Shown: positions 7,325 through 15,485, counted from the first letter of the stretch. The stretch: DNA of 64,000 bases from Liquorilactobacillus capillatus DSM 19910 (GCF_001434915.1 NZ_AZEF01000027.1:238577-302576), one strand, 5' to 3'. Program-made: numbers and translations. The notes: generated by a model not told the origin, from the letters alone.

Positions 7325-8488
7325 TTAATGTTCAAGATACTGCCGCTGGTACTCTTTAACTCCTGCTAACACAAAGCGTGCCGGATCATTACTATAATCA
7401 AGTTCTTCGGTTGCTGCATGAAATAGCTGTTGCTTAAATAAGTGTTCATACTTATCCACACTAACTTGCTGGCGGTTAGCTAAAAGCTGACTATAATCTA
7501 CTCCCATCAGCCCAGCTTTAAAATCTGGTTGCAAAATACCAGAATAAAACTCGGCTTCTGCACCTGAACCGTAACTAAATAAGCCCAAGCGATCACCAGC
7601 TATCAGCTGTTCACTTTGTTGTAATAGTGATAGCAGGCTCAAATACAATGAACCAGTATACAGATTACCAACAAGGCGGTTAAAAGTTCGTGCATGTTCA
7701 AATTCTTTAGTTAGCCTTAACGTTAAGGCTGGTTCTGCCCCAGTGGTCAGCTGACGTATTCCCTTTAAGCCTAGCTTAGTGTACGGTAAATGGAATAAGA
7801 CAGCAGCTAAATCTTCGAGCTTTAACCCTGTCTTTTGTTGGTAATCCTGCCAAACATGATCAAGAAATTCTAAATAGATATTTGAAGAATACTTACCATC
7901 AACCATTGCTTCCGTCTGTCCCAATGGTCGCCAGAAATCCATGATATCCTGTGTTTGATAGGCACTTTGCTTGTCCAGCGCCAAAATTTGAGGATCTGCA
8001 CTAACCAGCAGTGCGACCGCTCCACCACCTTGAGTTGGTTCTCCAGGCGTTTTCAAACCATAACGTGCAATATCAGCACCAATAACTAAAACCTTGCTTC
8101 GTGGAAAAAGTGCAACATGATCCCTTGCCAATTGAAGCCCAGCTGTTGCTCCATAGCAGGCTTGTTTAACTTCAAAAGCCCGTATATTTGATTTCAGACC
8201 CAATAAGCGTGCCACATATACTGCTGCCGCTTTTGAATTATCAATTCCTGATTCGGTAGCAAAAATAACCAGATCTAACTGTTCTTTATCATCAACGGTC
8301 AAAATACGCTGAGCAGCATTGGCTGCCATTGTTACGACATCTTGTGTTGGCGGGATCACCGCCATTTTTGCCTGACCAATTCCAATTAAGTACTTATTAG
8401 GATCTTCATGCCTAGTGCGAGCCAGCTCAGCCATGTCAACATACAGATCAGGGGTGAAAAAACCTAGTTTATCGATCCCTATCTTCAT
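7325..8488 (-). CDS. mvaS: hydroxymethylglutaryl-CoA synthase
   Basis: 387 residues from the ATG that follows AAAGGAGTGG. The enzyme condenses acetyl-CoA with acetoacetyl-CoA to HMG-CoA, first committed step of the mevalonate route to isoprenoids. Catalytic residues of the thiolase-fold family are visible: Glu79 in FATESG, Cys111 in VKQACYGAT, and His in LFHLPYTKLG; the GSGAEAEFY block near the C-terminus is also typical. Length is normal. A frame extension 13 codons upstream has no ribosome site. It is preceded by a terminator and a micro-ORF. The thiolase at 11.5 kb could supply acetoacetyl-CoA, but that link is inference. Confidence 0.97.
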   Translation of the reverse strand: MKIGIDKLGFFTPDLYVDMAELARTRHEDPNKYLIGIGQAKMAVIPPTQDVVTMAANAAQRILTVDDKEQLDLVIFATESGIDNSKAAAVYVARLLGLKSNIRAFEVKQACYGATAGLQLARDHVALFPRSKVLVIGADIARYGLKTPGEPTQGGGAVALLVSADPQILALDKQSAYQTQDIMDFWRPLGQTEAMVDGKYSSNIYLEFLDHVWQDYQQKTGLKLEDLAAVLFHLPYTKLGLKGIRQLTTGAEPALTLRLTKEFEHARTFNRLVGNLYTGSLYLSLLSLLQQSEQLIAGDRLGLFSYGSGAEAEFYSGILQPDFKAGLMGVDYSQLLANRQQVSVDKYEHLFKQQLFHAATEELDYSNDPARFVLAGVKEYQRQYLEH

Positions 8489-8528
8489 AAATTTCCACTC
8501 CTTTGTTTTTTTAACTATATCATACACG

Positions 8529-8564
8529 AAAAAAGTTCCTAAGGCACTTTCCCCTCAGAAACTT
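8529..8564 (-). terminator. stem-loop between micro-ORF and mvaS
   Basis: AAGTTTCTGAGG/CCTTAGGAACTT arms with an eight-base loop and TTTTC tail on the minus strand. It separates the 28-residue ORF from mvaS, so it could be a terminator or an attenuator for mvaS. Confidence 0.6.
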
Positions 8565-8580
8565 CTCCTTAATAACTTAT

Positions 8581-8667
8581 TCATATCATTTCAATTATTA
8601 AAAAAACCAACACCCACAAAAAGATACTTATAATCAGGCCATTGAATAGACCTTTAAAAAAACTCAT
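8581..8667 (-). CDS. 28-residue hydrophobic micro-protein
   Basis: ATG with TGGAGATG six to ten bases upstream encodes MSFFKGLFNGLIISIF..., an amphipathic N-terminal turn (SFFKGLFNG) then a single membrane helix ending with a short acidic tail and TGA. Directly followed by a stem-loop and mvaS. The good ribosome site, complete frame and terminator argue for a real gene. Function unknown. Confidence 0.6.
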   Translation of the reverse strand: MSFFKGLFNGLIISIFLWVLVFLIIEMI

Positions 8668-8842
8668 ACTTTCATCTCCAATGTGGTGCTGCTTTTAAGA
8701 CGTGCCTCATCCAATCTAAGTTTAACTTTAATCATCTGCTATTTGTTGCAAAATACTTCTTTTTAAACTTTTATTAAACTCCCAATGATTTTGTACTTTA
8801 TACCAGCCTCTTTAAACCATTCTTTTACCTCTGCTTCTGTTT

Positions 8843-8870
8843 ACCCTAATTTAGGGTATAAGGGTATAAT
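8843..8870 (+). promoter_or_regulatory. promoter with operator-like palindrome
   Basis: TATAAT at 8865-8870. The -35 region (TTACCC, 18-bp spacer) is embedded in the perfect 7-bp palindrome ACCCTAA-T-TTAGGGT (8843-8857). A repressor bound here would block polymerase. Regulator unknown. Confidence 0.55.
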
Positions 8871-8937
8871 AGTGCATAGGATAGCAGTCAAGTCCATTTT
8901 AGTAAAATCATTAACAAACCTAGGAGGAAAAAAAGTA

Positions 8938-9225
8938 ATGAAAATAATTAACGTTGAATTAACCGTTAAACCTGAATTACAGGCTGAATATGAAGAATTT
9001 GTAACTGAATTAGTTGAGCACTCAGCCACTGAACAAGGAAATCTTTCTTACGCGCATTTCAAAAAAATGAATGCTGCTTATGACTACGAGATCATTGAAC
9101 ATTGGAAAGACCAAGCCGCCGTCGTATATCATAACAAAACACTACATTTCCAAAGATTTTTAAACCAGATTGAAAAATATCTTGCTAAACCGCTTGTTAT
9201 TTTACGGATGGATTATAATGAATAA
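8938..9225 (+). CDS. putative quinol/antibiotic biosynthesis monooxygenase (ABM domain)
   Basis: 95 residues from ATG after AGGAGGAAAAA; a 51-codon upstream extension is not supported. The single ferredoxin-like ABM domain is recognisable from the N-terminal strand MKIINVELTVKPE, helix EFVTELVEHSATEQGNLSY, the HFKKMNAAYDYEIIEHW strand and a C-terminal helix HNKTLHFQRFLNQIEKYL. Relatives (YgiN-type) are cofactor-free monooxygenases or stress proteins acting on quinones or dicarbonyls; substrate here is unknown. Monocistronic between its own promoter and a bidirectional terminator. Confidence 0.85.
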   Translation: MKIINVELTVKPELQAEYEEFVTELVEHSATEQGNLSYAHFKKMNAAYDYEIIEHWKDQAAVVYHNKTLHFQRFLNQIEKYLAKPLVILRMDYNE

Positions 9226-9246
9226 TTTCTAAAATTTTATATTTAT

Positions 9247-9313
9247 AAAAAAACTGCAGCATACCTTGGGTGAAAAATTTCTGGGCATCTTACTGCAGCT
9301 TTTTATTTTTTTC
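9247..9313. terminator. bidirectional stem-loop
   Basis: AAAAAACTGCAG...CTGCAGCTTTTTATTTTTT between two converging genes; A and T runs on both sides. The inner loop is long and poorly paired. Confidence 0.5.
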
Positions 9314-9329
9314 TTTGTTAATTTTTTAT

Positions 9330-10163
9330 TTAGATCAAGCGTCTAAAAATTGCCGCTAACGACTCGATCCGCTTGATTCGATCGGCCACTTGTCCTGCCA
9401 TAAAAGCCCCAATTATCGTGTTTCCCTCATTAACTGCCGCATGCAGCGAAAGTGCCCTGTTAGCCGTTCCCAAATTGAGTACGCGAGCAAAGATTCCCGC
9501 CTCTGACTTCTTAATAGTCGTTCCTGGATTACTTGCAGCAACAAGCAATTCCTTATACTTGGCTGATATTTCACACTCCTCAGCTGCTAAAAAGATCGTC
9601 CCAGCTTGGACGCCTTGAGCTCCTAAACACTTAACCGCTTCAATCGAGTTATGATCATAAATACCACCAGCAGCGACCACTGGCAGTTTAGTATGCGCTG
9701 TTACTTGCGGCAGTAGCGTTAACAGTGTTTCAGTTCCAATATGTCCGCCGGCTTCCATTCCTTCAACAACCAGTCCATCCACCGCCAATTTCTGCATTTT
9801 ATATGCGATCTTCAGATTGGGAACCACTGGATAGATTTTCACTCGCGCCCTTTTCAGCTGTTCAATATACGGCTTGGGTGTTCCCGCCCCAGTTGTAATA
9901 ACTGCTACTTTTTCCTCGCAGATTACTTGGCATAAAGCCGCTGCCTGTTTCTCAAACAAAACAACATTGACCCCGAAAGGTTGATCCGTTAGTTTTCTTG
10001 TCTGCCGAATCATTTCACGCAACTTTGCCGCAGTTCGACCACCACTGGCAAGAATCCCTAGCCCTCCAGCATTAGAAACTGCAGCAACAAATCGTGGTGT
10101 AGTGACCCATGACATCGCTCCTTGAAAGATCGGATATTTTAGCCCTATTTCCTGATACCACAT
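9330..10163 (-). CDS. FabK-like enoyl reductase / nitronate monooxygenase family
   Basis: 277 residues from the ATG preceded by AGCAGGTG; an ATG at 10184 abuts the previous stop but lacks a ribosome site. TIM-barrel flavoprotein: the N-terminus YPIFQGAMSWVTTPRFVAAV, NAGGLGILASG, the PFGVNVVLF strand, AVITTGAGTP, VVEGMEAGGHIG (active-site His, FMN region) and VPVVAAGGI-type FMN phosphate loop are all present. FabK reduces the trans-2-enoyl thioester with NAD(P)H; the related nitronate monooxygenases share the fold. Here it is the last gene of an operon with a thiolase, SDR and MaoC-like protein, so enoyl-thioester reduction is the more likely role. Slightly shorter than typical FabK. Confidence 0.85.
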   Translation of the reverse strand: MWYQEIGLKYPIFQGAMSWVTTPRFVAAVSNAGGLGILASGGRTAAKLREMIRQTRKLTDQPFGVNVVLFEKQAAALCQVICEEKVAVITTGAGTPKPYIEQLKRARVKIYPVVPNLKIAYKMQKLAVDGLVVEGMEAGGHIGTETLLTLLPQVTAHTKLPVVAAGGIYDHNSIEAVKCLGAQGVQAGTIFLAAEECEISAKYKELLVAASNPGTTIKKSEAGIFARVLNLGTANRALSLHAAVNEGNTIIGAFMAGQVADRIKRIESLAAIFRRLI

Positions 10164-10184
10164 TGGTAATACACCTGCTTTCAT

Positions 10185-10919
10185 TTATCGCAACGGAACA
10201 TATTGCGGCTTACTCCAGTAACCATTCCTGTTGCCATTAACAGCAAAGATCGTTCCTGTTCTTGTCGTGGGCAGCACTTCTGCAAGAATAAATTCAGCAA
10301 CAGCTTCCGTTGACCCCAGCTGCCACTCTACAGGCAATTCGCCATATTTAGCTTTAAGTTTAGCTATCACAGGAGCCGTCATCTCTGTCACTGCACCAGG
10401 TGAAACAGCATTTACCCGTATTGAACAACGTTGCAATTCCGCTGCTAAAGTATATGTTAGTCCAATAAGAGCAGCTTTAGCCGCACTGTAATTGGCTTGA
10501 CCTGGGTTCCCTAGCAAACCGGCCTGCGATGTCATGAAGATAATCTGACCATTTGGATTTAATTTGGGAGTCAGTGCTTTAGTAACATTAAAAGCACCTG
10601 TCAAATTCGTTGCAAGCACATCATCCCAATCTTCAATGCACATTTTCTCCCACCAATTATCTGCGATCATACCTGCATTATTAACAATGTAATCGATATC
10701 AACAATCCTTGCAAGTTCTCTTTTAGCCGCTGTTCGATTTCTGATGTCAAAACAACTGGTCATAACTTTATTCGTTTTTTTGGATAAGATCAACTTTTTC
10801 TCGCGTAAGACGTACGGATTTCGTCCCTGCAAGATGACTTCTAATCCAGCTGCAGCAGCTTTTTGCGCCAACATCCATCCTATTCCGCGCGTTGCACCTG
10901 TAATTAATATTTTTTTCAT
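10185..10919 (-). CDS. short-chain dehydrogenase, 3-oxoacyl reductase (FabG-like)
   Basis: 244 residues from ATG after AGGGGAGATGG. Rossmann glycine motif TGATRGIG near the N-terminus, NNAG (about residue 84), catalytic Ser in FMTSQAG and the YSAAK pair, then SPGAVTEM. This is the FabG-type classical SDR pattern that reduces 3-oxoacyl thioesters with NAD(P)H. The C-terminus ends with NGNRNGYWSKPQYVPLR, a tail beyond the usual FabG end. It starts four bases after the MaoC-like gene stops and its own stop is immediately followed by the FabK-like gene, so the three form a reductive set. Confidence 0.88.
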   Translation of the reverse strand: MKKILITGATRGIGWMLAQKAAAAGLEVILQGRNPYVLREKKLILSKKTNKVMTSCFDIRNRTAAKRELARIVDIDYIVNNAGMIADNWWEKMCIEDWDDVLATNLTGAFNVTKALTPKLNPNGQIIFMTSQAGLLGNPGQANYSAAKAALIGLTYTLAAELQRCSIRVNAVSPGAVTEMTAPVIAKLKAKYGELPVEWQLGSTEAVAEFILAEVLPTTRTGTIFAVNGNRNGYWSKPQYVPLR

Positions 10920-10923
10920 TTTT

Positions 10924-11223
10924 TTATTTCCATCTCCCCTTTGCCAGCAGTACTTCTCTATCATCTTTTACCCAACTAATCCTGAATGCAACATCTTCAA
11001 TTTTAATTACGATTTCTTCCTCTGAATATAGTGGATGCAGAAAAGTGATACATAGCGACTGCACCGCTGTCTGTTTTATTTCAGTACAGTATTCTTCAAC
11101 TTTTTCCAACAGCAAATTTCCTGGTACAATCTGCCTTGTTCCACGATGCAGTGGATTACGGTCATTAGAACGCCGTAAATAGTCATTGACCATCGCCGGT
11201 GTAATATTTAAATACTTTTTCAT
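10924..11223 (-). CDS. MaoC-like hot-dog hydratase/dehydratase
   Basis: 99 residues from the ATG encoding MKKYLNITPAM. The segment ITPAMVNDYLRRSNDRNPLH carries the (R)-enoyl hydratase signature DxNPxH (Asp21, His26), followed by VPGNLLLEKVEEY as the central hot-dog helix. Family members interconvert 3-hydroxyacyl and 2-enoyl thioesters. At 99 residues it is only one hot-dog unit. The frame overlaps the preceding ORF by about 40 bp, an unusually long overlap; a later ATG at 11193 would remove the strand before the helix and seems unlikely. Assigned from the motif; activity is inferred. Confidence 0.7.
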   Translation of the reverse strand: MKKYLNITPAMVNDYLRRSNDRNPLHRGTRQIVPGNLLLEKVEEYCTEIKQTAVQSLCITFLHPLYSEEEIVIKIEDVAFRISWVKDDREVLLAKGRWK

Positions 11224-11536
11224 CCCATTCACTTTCTGTCATTAATGTTATCCCAACTCGGGCCATCATTTTTTTACCATGGTCCAATTCTAAAATCAGT
11301 TCAATAATCGCTTTTCCTTTTGAAGTTCGATGTTTCTTGACAAGATACAGAATAGTTTGGTCAATTATAAAAGGCGGTGAAAAAATTAGATCAAAATTCT
11401 CAGTCAGTAAAAGGTTATTGCCATTTTTATATTCCGGTGGCAAAGGTAAGTGTTGCCACATGCTTGCCAAATGACTACACAGATGCGGCGAAACAAGTTT
11501 CTGTGCTGCAATCTTTTGCTCACAAATTTTAAGCAT
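11183..11536 (-). CDS. small protein in acyl operon, possible second hot-dog unit
   Basis: 117 residues from an ATG that overlaps the thiolase stop (GACAATGCTTAA), with GGAGTGAAG upstream. No strong motif. The C-terminal half (ILYLVKKHRTSKGKAIIELILELDHGKKMMARVGITLM) has the alternating strand pattern of a hot-dog sheet, and the gene lies directly before the MaoC-like gene, so the two may form a heterodimeric dehydratase in which this partner lacks the catalytic DxNPxH. That is an inference from order and strand pattern; a stand-alone unknown function is possible. Confidence 0.6.
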   Translation of the reverse strand: MLKICEQKIAAQKLVSPHLCSHLASMWQHLPLPPEYKNGNNLLLTENFDLIFSPPFIIDQTILYLVKKHRTSKGKAIIELILELDHGKKMMARVGITLMTESEWDEKVFKYYTGDGQ

Positions 11537-12674
11537 TGTCTTCTTCACTCCAGTAAGCATTACCTATTAAAAGACTAGCGCCTAACCCACCAGCAACACA
11601 TAGAGTAACGAGTCCCAACGCAGGACGTTTAAGTCGGTTCAAAATGTTCAGCAAATGAGTAACCAGAATTCCGCCAGTTGCTCCATATGGATGTCCATAT
11701 GCTAATGCACCGCCTAGTATATTCAATTTTTCAGCTGGGATTTGCAGTTTTTTCTGGCATAACAATGCTTGAACAGCAAATGCTTCATTAAGTTCGACTG
11801 CTGCTAACTGTTCTACTCGCAGATTAAAACGCCGTAATAATTTTTGGGTAGCGTAAACCGGGCCTAAGATAAATTCTTCAGGAGAGCAGCCGAGCAATTC
11901 CGATCCCAGCAGATACCCCGCTGTAGGTTCAGCTGCAGTGTATTTTTTTAAAATAACGGAAGAAGCACCATCATTAATGGGGCAACTGTTACCGGCTGTG
12001 CAAACCCCAGCAGGTGTAAATGCTGATTTTAATTGTCCCAACACTTCCACCGTTGTATTAAATCGCGGGCACTCATCTTGAATCAGGCGCTTGTATGCAA
12101 GTATCTCAGGAGTTAATAACCCCTTAGAAAAAGCAGTGTAAGCTTTTCTTTGACTCATATAAGCAAAGTAATCAATTTGCTTGCGTGTCAAACCATATTT
12201 TACAGCTTGAGCATCTGCAATAACACCAACATCTTGGTCAAGATAAGGTCCTGCCGTCATAGGGTAGCGTTGGCTCTTTTTACCAGTAATACAATCAAAA
12301 ATTGTGTTCGCATTTGAGTTACTCTCAACTCCACCGGTTAATACCATCTTAGCATTTCCTGCCAAAATATTGGCAGCACCATCAATGATAGCAGTTAAAC
12401 CTGAAGCACACTGGCAATCGATTGTTTGAGCCGAGACTGTCGGAGAAAGGCCAGCAGCTAAAGCACAGCGCCGCGCTAGGTTTCCACCCTGATTCATTAC
12501 ATTACCCAAATAAACTTGATCGATTTCATCCAAACTAATTGCTTTCTTTTTCAATTGCTGTACTACTAATTCAGTGTATAGTGACTCTGGTTGCGCATTT
12601 TGCAACATACCATTGACTTTTCCGATAGGCAAACGTTCAGCAGCAATGATACTTACCTTTTGGTTAAATTCCAT
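11529..12674 (-). CDS. acetyl-CoA acetyltransferase (thiolase)
   Basis: 381 residues from ATG after GAGGAGACTTTA. Full thiolase: nucleophilic Cys89 in DCQCASG, NEAF block, His328 in YGHPYGATG, and second Cys359 in LCVAGGLGAS, so all catalytic residues are intact. Thiolases either condense two acyl-CoAs or cleave 3-oxoacyl-CoA. Here it follows an acyl-CoA ligase (11-bp overlap) and precedes hydratase and reductase genes, which favours chain extension or cleavage on CoA. It could also feed mvaS 3 kb away. LAB usually keep one thiolase for mevalonate; whether this is that enzyme or an extra one cannot be seen here. Confidence 0.9.
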   Translation of the reverse strand: MEFNQKVSIIAAERLPIGKVNGMLQNAQPESLYTELVVQQLKKKAISLDEIDQVYLGNVMNQGGNLARRCALAAGLSPTVSAQTIDCQCASGLTAIIDGAANILAGNAKMVLTGGVESNSNANTIFDCITGKKSQRYPMTAGPYLDQDVGVIADAQAVKYGLTRKQIDYFAYMSQRKAYTAFSKGLLTPEILAYKRLIQDECPRFNTTVEVLGQLKSAFTPAGVCTAGNSCPINDGASSVILKKYTAAEPTAGYLLGSELLGCSPEEFILGPVYATQKLLRRFNLRVEQLAAVELNEAFAVQALLCQKKLQIPAEKLNILGGALAYGHPYGATGGILVTHLLNILNRLKRPALGLVTLCVAGGLGASLLIGNAYWSEEDNA

Positions 12675-13947
12675 TAAAGTCTCCTCTTTCATACCTCTGC
12701 GTTAACATTCGACGTGATACTTTTTGGTTAGATTCACTGAGGATCTGCGTAACATAAATATATTCTTGCGGCCGTTTAAACTTTGCAAGGTTTTGGACAG
12801 CTTTTTGTTCAAAAACAGTTTGCGATGTTTTACAGACCACTAACGCTACAATTTTTTCACCATATACTCTGTCCGGTACGCCAAATACAACAGCTTCTTC
12901 TGCTACACGTAGAAGCTGTTCTTCAATCTCACTAGGGAAAATCTTATTTCCACCATGATCAATAACATCACTTTGCCGTGAATAGACAAATAACTTTCCA
13001 TATTTAAATTCACCCACATCACTTGTTTTCACCCTTTTAGGATGCTTTTTCCCTAAATATCCTGAAAACAAATAAGGACTCTTAACCTCAATTAGCGACG
13101 AAGTATTGTGCAGTAACTGTACTTCATCAAAAAGTTGTCCAACACAGCTGACCTCTTTCCCCTTATTCAAGTCCTGCCATGAAATCATACTTGTCTCCGA
13201 GGTACCATACATTTCAAACAAGTTTGTTTTAGTAGCTTGACTTTGAATTTTTCTAGGTAAACTAGGATGCAGACACCCGCCACACATCACTAAAGTAGAA
13301 ATATTTTTCCAAGCAATCTCATTGGCTTTCTGTTCAATAAACGATGGTACTGCAAAAAGCGCCAGTTGCGGTAAGACAATACTCGACCATTTTGGCTTAA
13401 GGTACATTACTTTGCCTAAAAAGAAACTCAATAATAATGTATGCAGGCCTAATGACGTCGCCAATGGGCTCGGTGTTGCCATCGATTTACAGTCTGACAA
13501 TTTAAAATGCTGGTTGCAAACTAGAAATCCTGCTCGCCAAGAGGACCAGTTGCGGCAATAGACCTTGGGAATTCCTGTCGTTCCCGATGTTAGACCTAAA
13601 AATAAAAGATCATTCGCCATAGCTGGTTGTGGTCTTGTTCTTACCTCCTCAATAAACTGCCAGTTGCCGTTCAGATTAGTTAGTATCTCATCCAAATATT
13701 GCAGAATGTGTTCACTGACAATGATTGGAACTCGTCCAGCATAATGTATTGCTAAGAACTCATCAACAAAACTAAGTTCTTGGCGTCCGATTATGACAAC
13801 ATATTGGCAGACCCAGTGATACCGAGATGCTTTTTGATGAGCTCTTGCCGCGAGCTCATTATAGCTAAAAGACCCTTTTCTTGTTATCAATGCTGTTTGT
13901 TCACCATAGTGATCCGCAAGCATATCAAAATCAAAATGTTTAGTCAT
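12664..13947 (-). CDS. AMP-forming acyl-CoA synthetase (ANL superfamily)
   Basis: 427 residues from ATG after AAAGGTG; a TTG ten codons upstream is rejected. Adenylate-forming motifs in order: P-loop LTSGTTGIPK (about residue 120), YGTSE (A5), the GE/RxSD region reading SRQSDVIDHGGNKI with PSEIE (A8) and the C-terminal NQKVSRR with the catalytic Lys (A10). The protein is shorter than the usual 500+ residues, the N-terminal domain being compact. It should activate a carboxylic acid to acyl-AMP and then acyl-CoA. First gene of the six-gene operon, so it may supply the starter unit. Substrate unknown. Confidence 0.85.
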   Translation of the reverse strand: MTKHFDFDMLADHYGEQTALITRKGSFSYNELAARAHQKASRYHWVCQYVVIIGRQELSFVDEFLAIHYAGRVPIIVSEHILQYLDEILTNLNGNWQFIEEVRTRPQPAMANDLLFLGLTSGTTGIPKVYCRNWSSWRAGFLVCNQHFKLSDCKSMATPSPLATSLGLHTLLLSFFLGKVMYLKPKWSSIVLPQLALFAVPSFIEQKANEIAWKNISTLVMCGGCLHPSLPRKIQSQATKTNLFEMYGTSETSMISWQDLNKGKEVSCVGQLFDEVQLLHNTSSLIEVKSPYLFSGYLGKKHPKRVKTSDVGEFKYGKLFVYSRQSDVIDHGGNKIFPSEIEEQLLRVAEEAVVFGVPDRVYGEKIVALVVCKTSQTVFEQKAVQNLAKFKRPQEYIYVTQILSESNQKVSRRMLTQRYERGDFNGI

Positions 13948-13985
13948 TAAATTATCCACACCTTTAAAAAATTTCAACTGAACTA

Positions 13986-14014
13986 ATTATATTATTTGTT
14001 AACCATGTATTCAA
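13986..14014 (-). promoter_or_regulatory. promoter of the acyl operon
   Basis: TTGAAT (-35) and TATAAT (-10), 17-bp spacer. Two GTTAAC hexamers lie within and just upstream of it, possibly operator half-sites. Confidence 0.65.
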
Positions 14015-14225
14015 TATAAGTTAACGTGGATGTTTATATTTAAATTAAAAATCTACCTAAATCATTAGTCATGGCAGTTTGATTAACATATGATTAATTT
14101 TGTACTACACTTAAGGTAAGTTGTAGTTCGTAAGTAACTGAATGTTCAGATGATTGCGAGTCTGGACTATATTAATAGCTACTCTTTTTAATGTTAGGTT
14201 CATAATTCGAAAGGATGATAATAGC

Positions 14226-15302
14226 GTGAAAATAACATTAGTAACACAATACCTCGAAGGTCATGGAGGAACTGAACGGGTAATCTCAGAACTAATCAAC
14301 CATGACTTGCAAAATACCTATCAAGTGCTAGTCCCCGCAAGCGGAGAACCTGAGTGGCTTCAATGGTTCACACGTCAAAATGGTTACACAGTTAAAATCT
14401 GCCACCATACCTCTGAAGAACAACAACGTGTTTTTGTAATTCGACATATTTTAGCCCAGCAACCTGACATCGTTCTTTGTCTAGAAGGAAAAGCCAATAA
14501 GTTAGCCGCTGATATTCGTCTCCATTACCACTGCCATTTCAAAATTATTTCATGGGGACATACCTCGATGATTGACTCACAAAACTTTCGCCGTGAAAAT
14601 ATCAACAAAGCTGACTACCACTTGGCAATCAGCTCTGGAATTAAACAACAACTAATTGATTTTGGAGCGGTGCCAGAGAATGTCTTCTTGATCTTTAATC
14701 CAATTGAAACAGCTACACATAAGTTAATCGCACCCCCGCAAATAGGTGCACCCTTTCACGCCGTGTTCATCGGACGAGTTTTACTAGACGATCAAAAAAA
14801 TGTCCGTATGTTATTACACGTCCTAGCCAAACTGCCCTTTGAATGGCAGATCGACATTTTTGGTAAGGGTAAAGATCTTACAGCAGCTCAAAAACTTGCG
14901 CAACAACTAAAAATTGCTGAACATATTAACTGGCGCGGTTGGGTTCCTGATCCGTGGAGTGAAATTACAGAAGCCGACTGCCTGTTGCTATGCTCAACAT
15001 ACGAAGGCTTTCCAATGGTCATCGTAGAAGCAGTCTCACATGGTCTTCCAGTCATTTCAACAGACTGTCCCACCGGACCAGCCGATATTATTACTAATCA
15101 AAATGGTATTTTGACACCAACAAATAATCAGGCTGCATTTATCGCTGCTTGTACAAAAATGTACCGTCTCCGGAATGTATTCGACCGAAGGCAAGTTAAA
15201 AAAACAGCGCTTAAATTTGATACTGCAGGCTATATCAATAAAATACAAGAAATCTATACTTATGTTAAAACTACCACACATTTGCATTCTGCTTTAAGTT
15301 AA
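14226..15302 (+). CDS. family 4 glycosyltransferase
   Basis: 358 residues from a GTG start after GAAAGGATGATAATAGC; 24 codons upstream are open but lack support. GT-B fold: N-terminal HGGTERVISELI (acceptor domain), FKIISWGHTS, then the C-terminal donor domain with VFIGRVLLDDQKN and the EX7E motif in YEGFPMVIVEA followed by SHGLPVISTDCPTGP, which binds the nucleotide sugar. No membrane segment. Family GT4 enzymes make cell-wall or capsular glycans and glycolipids; the specific product is unknown. Monocistronic with its own terminator; divergent from the acyl operon (278-bp shared intergenic region). Confidence 0.9.
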   Translation: MKITLVTQYLEGHGGTERVISELINHDLQNTYQVLVPASGEPEWLQWFTRQNGYTVKICHHTSEEQQRVFVIRHILAQQPDIVLCLEGKANKLAADIRLHYHCHFKIISWGHTSMIDSQNFRRENINKADYHLAISSGIKQQLIDFGAVPENVFLIFNPIETATHKLIAPPQIGAPFHAVFIGRVLLDDQKNVRMLLHVLAKLPFEWQIDIFGKGKDLTAAQKLAQQLKIAEHINWRGWVPDPWSEITEADCLLLCSTYEGFPMVIVEAVSHGLPVISTDCPTGPADIITNQNGILTPTNNQAAFIAACTKMYRLRNVFDRRQVKKTALKFDTAGYINKIQEIYTYVKTTTHLHSALS

Positions 15303-15314
15303 CTATTAAATAGC

Positions 15315-15364
15315 AAAAGCCCTTGATCTACTGCCAATTGGTTACTAAATCAAAGGCTTTTTTG
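15315..15364 (+). terminator. terminator of glycosyltransferase gene
   Basis: AAAAGCCCTTGAT...ATCAAAGGCTTTTTT, stem with one bulge and a T tail. Confidence 0.8.
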
Positions 15365-15417
15365 TTACTAAAAAATAATTACTTCTACATAAAACATAAA
15401 ATTAATAGGTAATTTTC

Positions 15418-15445
15418 TTGACCATTTTTATTTATGTGCTATGAT
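15418..15445 (+). promoter_or_regulatory. promoter of the OhrR-like gene
   Basis: TTGACC (-35) and TATGAT (-10), 16-bp spacer, 40 bp before the start codon. Confidence 0.65.
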
Positions 15446-15485
15446 ATATCGTGCGCATCAGGCACTTTATAAAGGAGTTTTTATT

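Noticed and set aside
14040-14110. FabT operator near the acyl operon (ATCAAAC-like piece)
   Set aside because: Only one half resembles the site; no palindromic partner at the right spacing.
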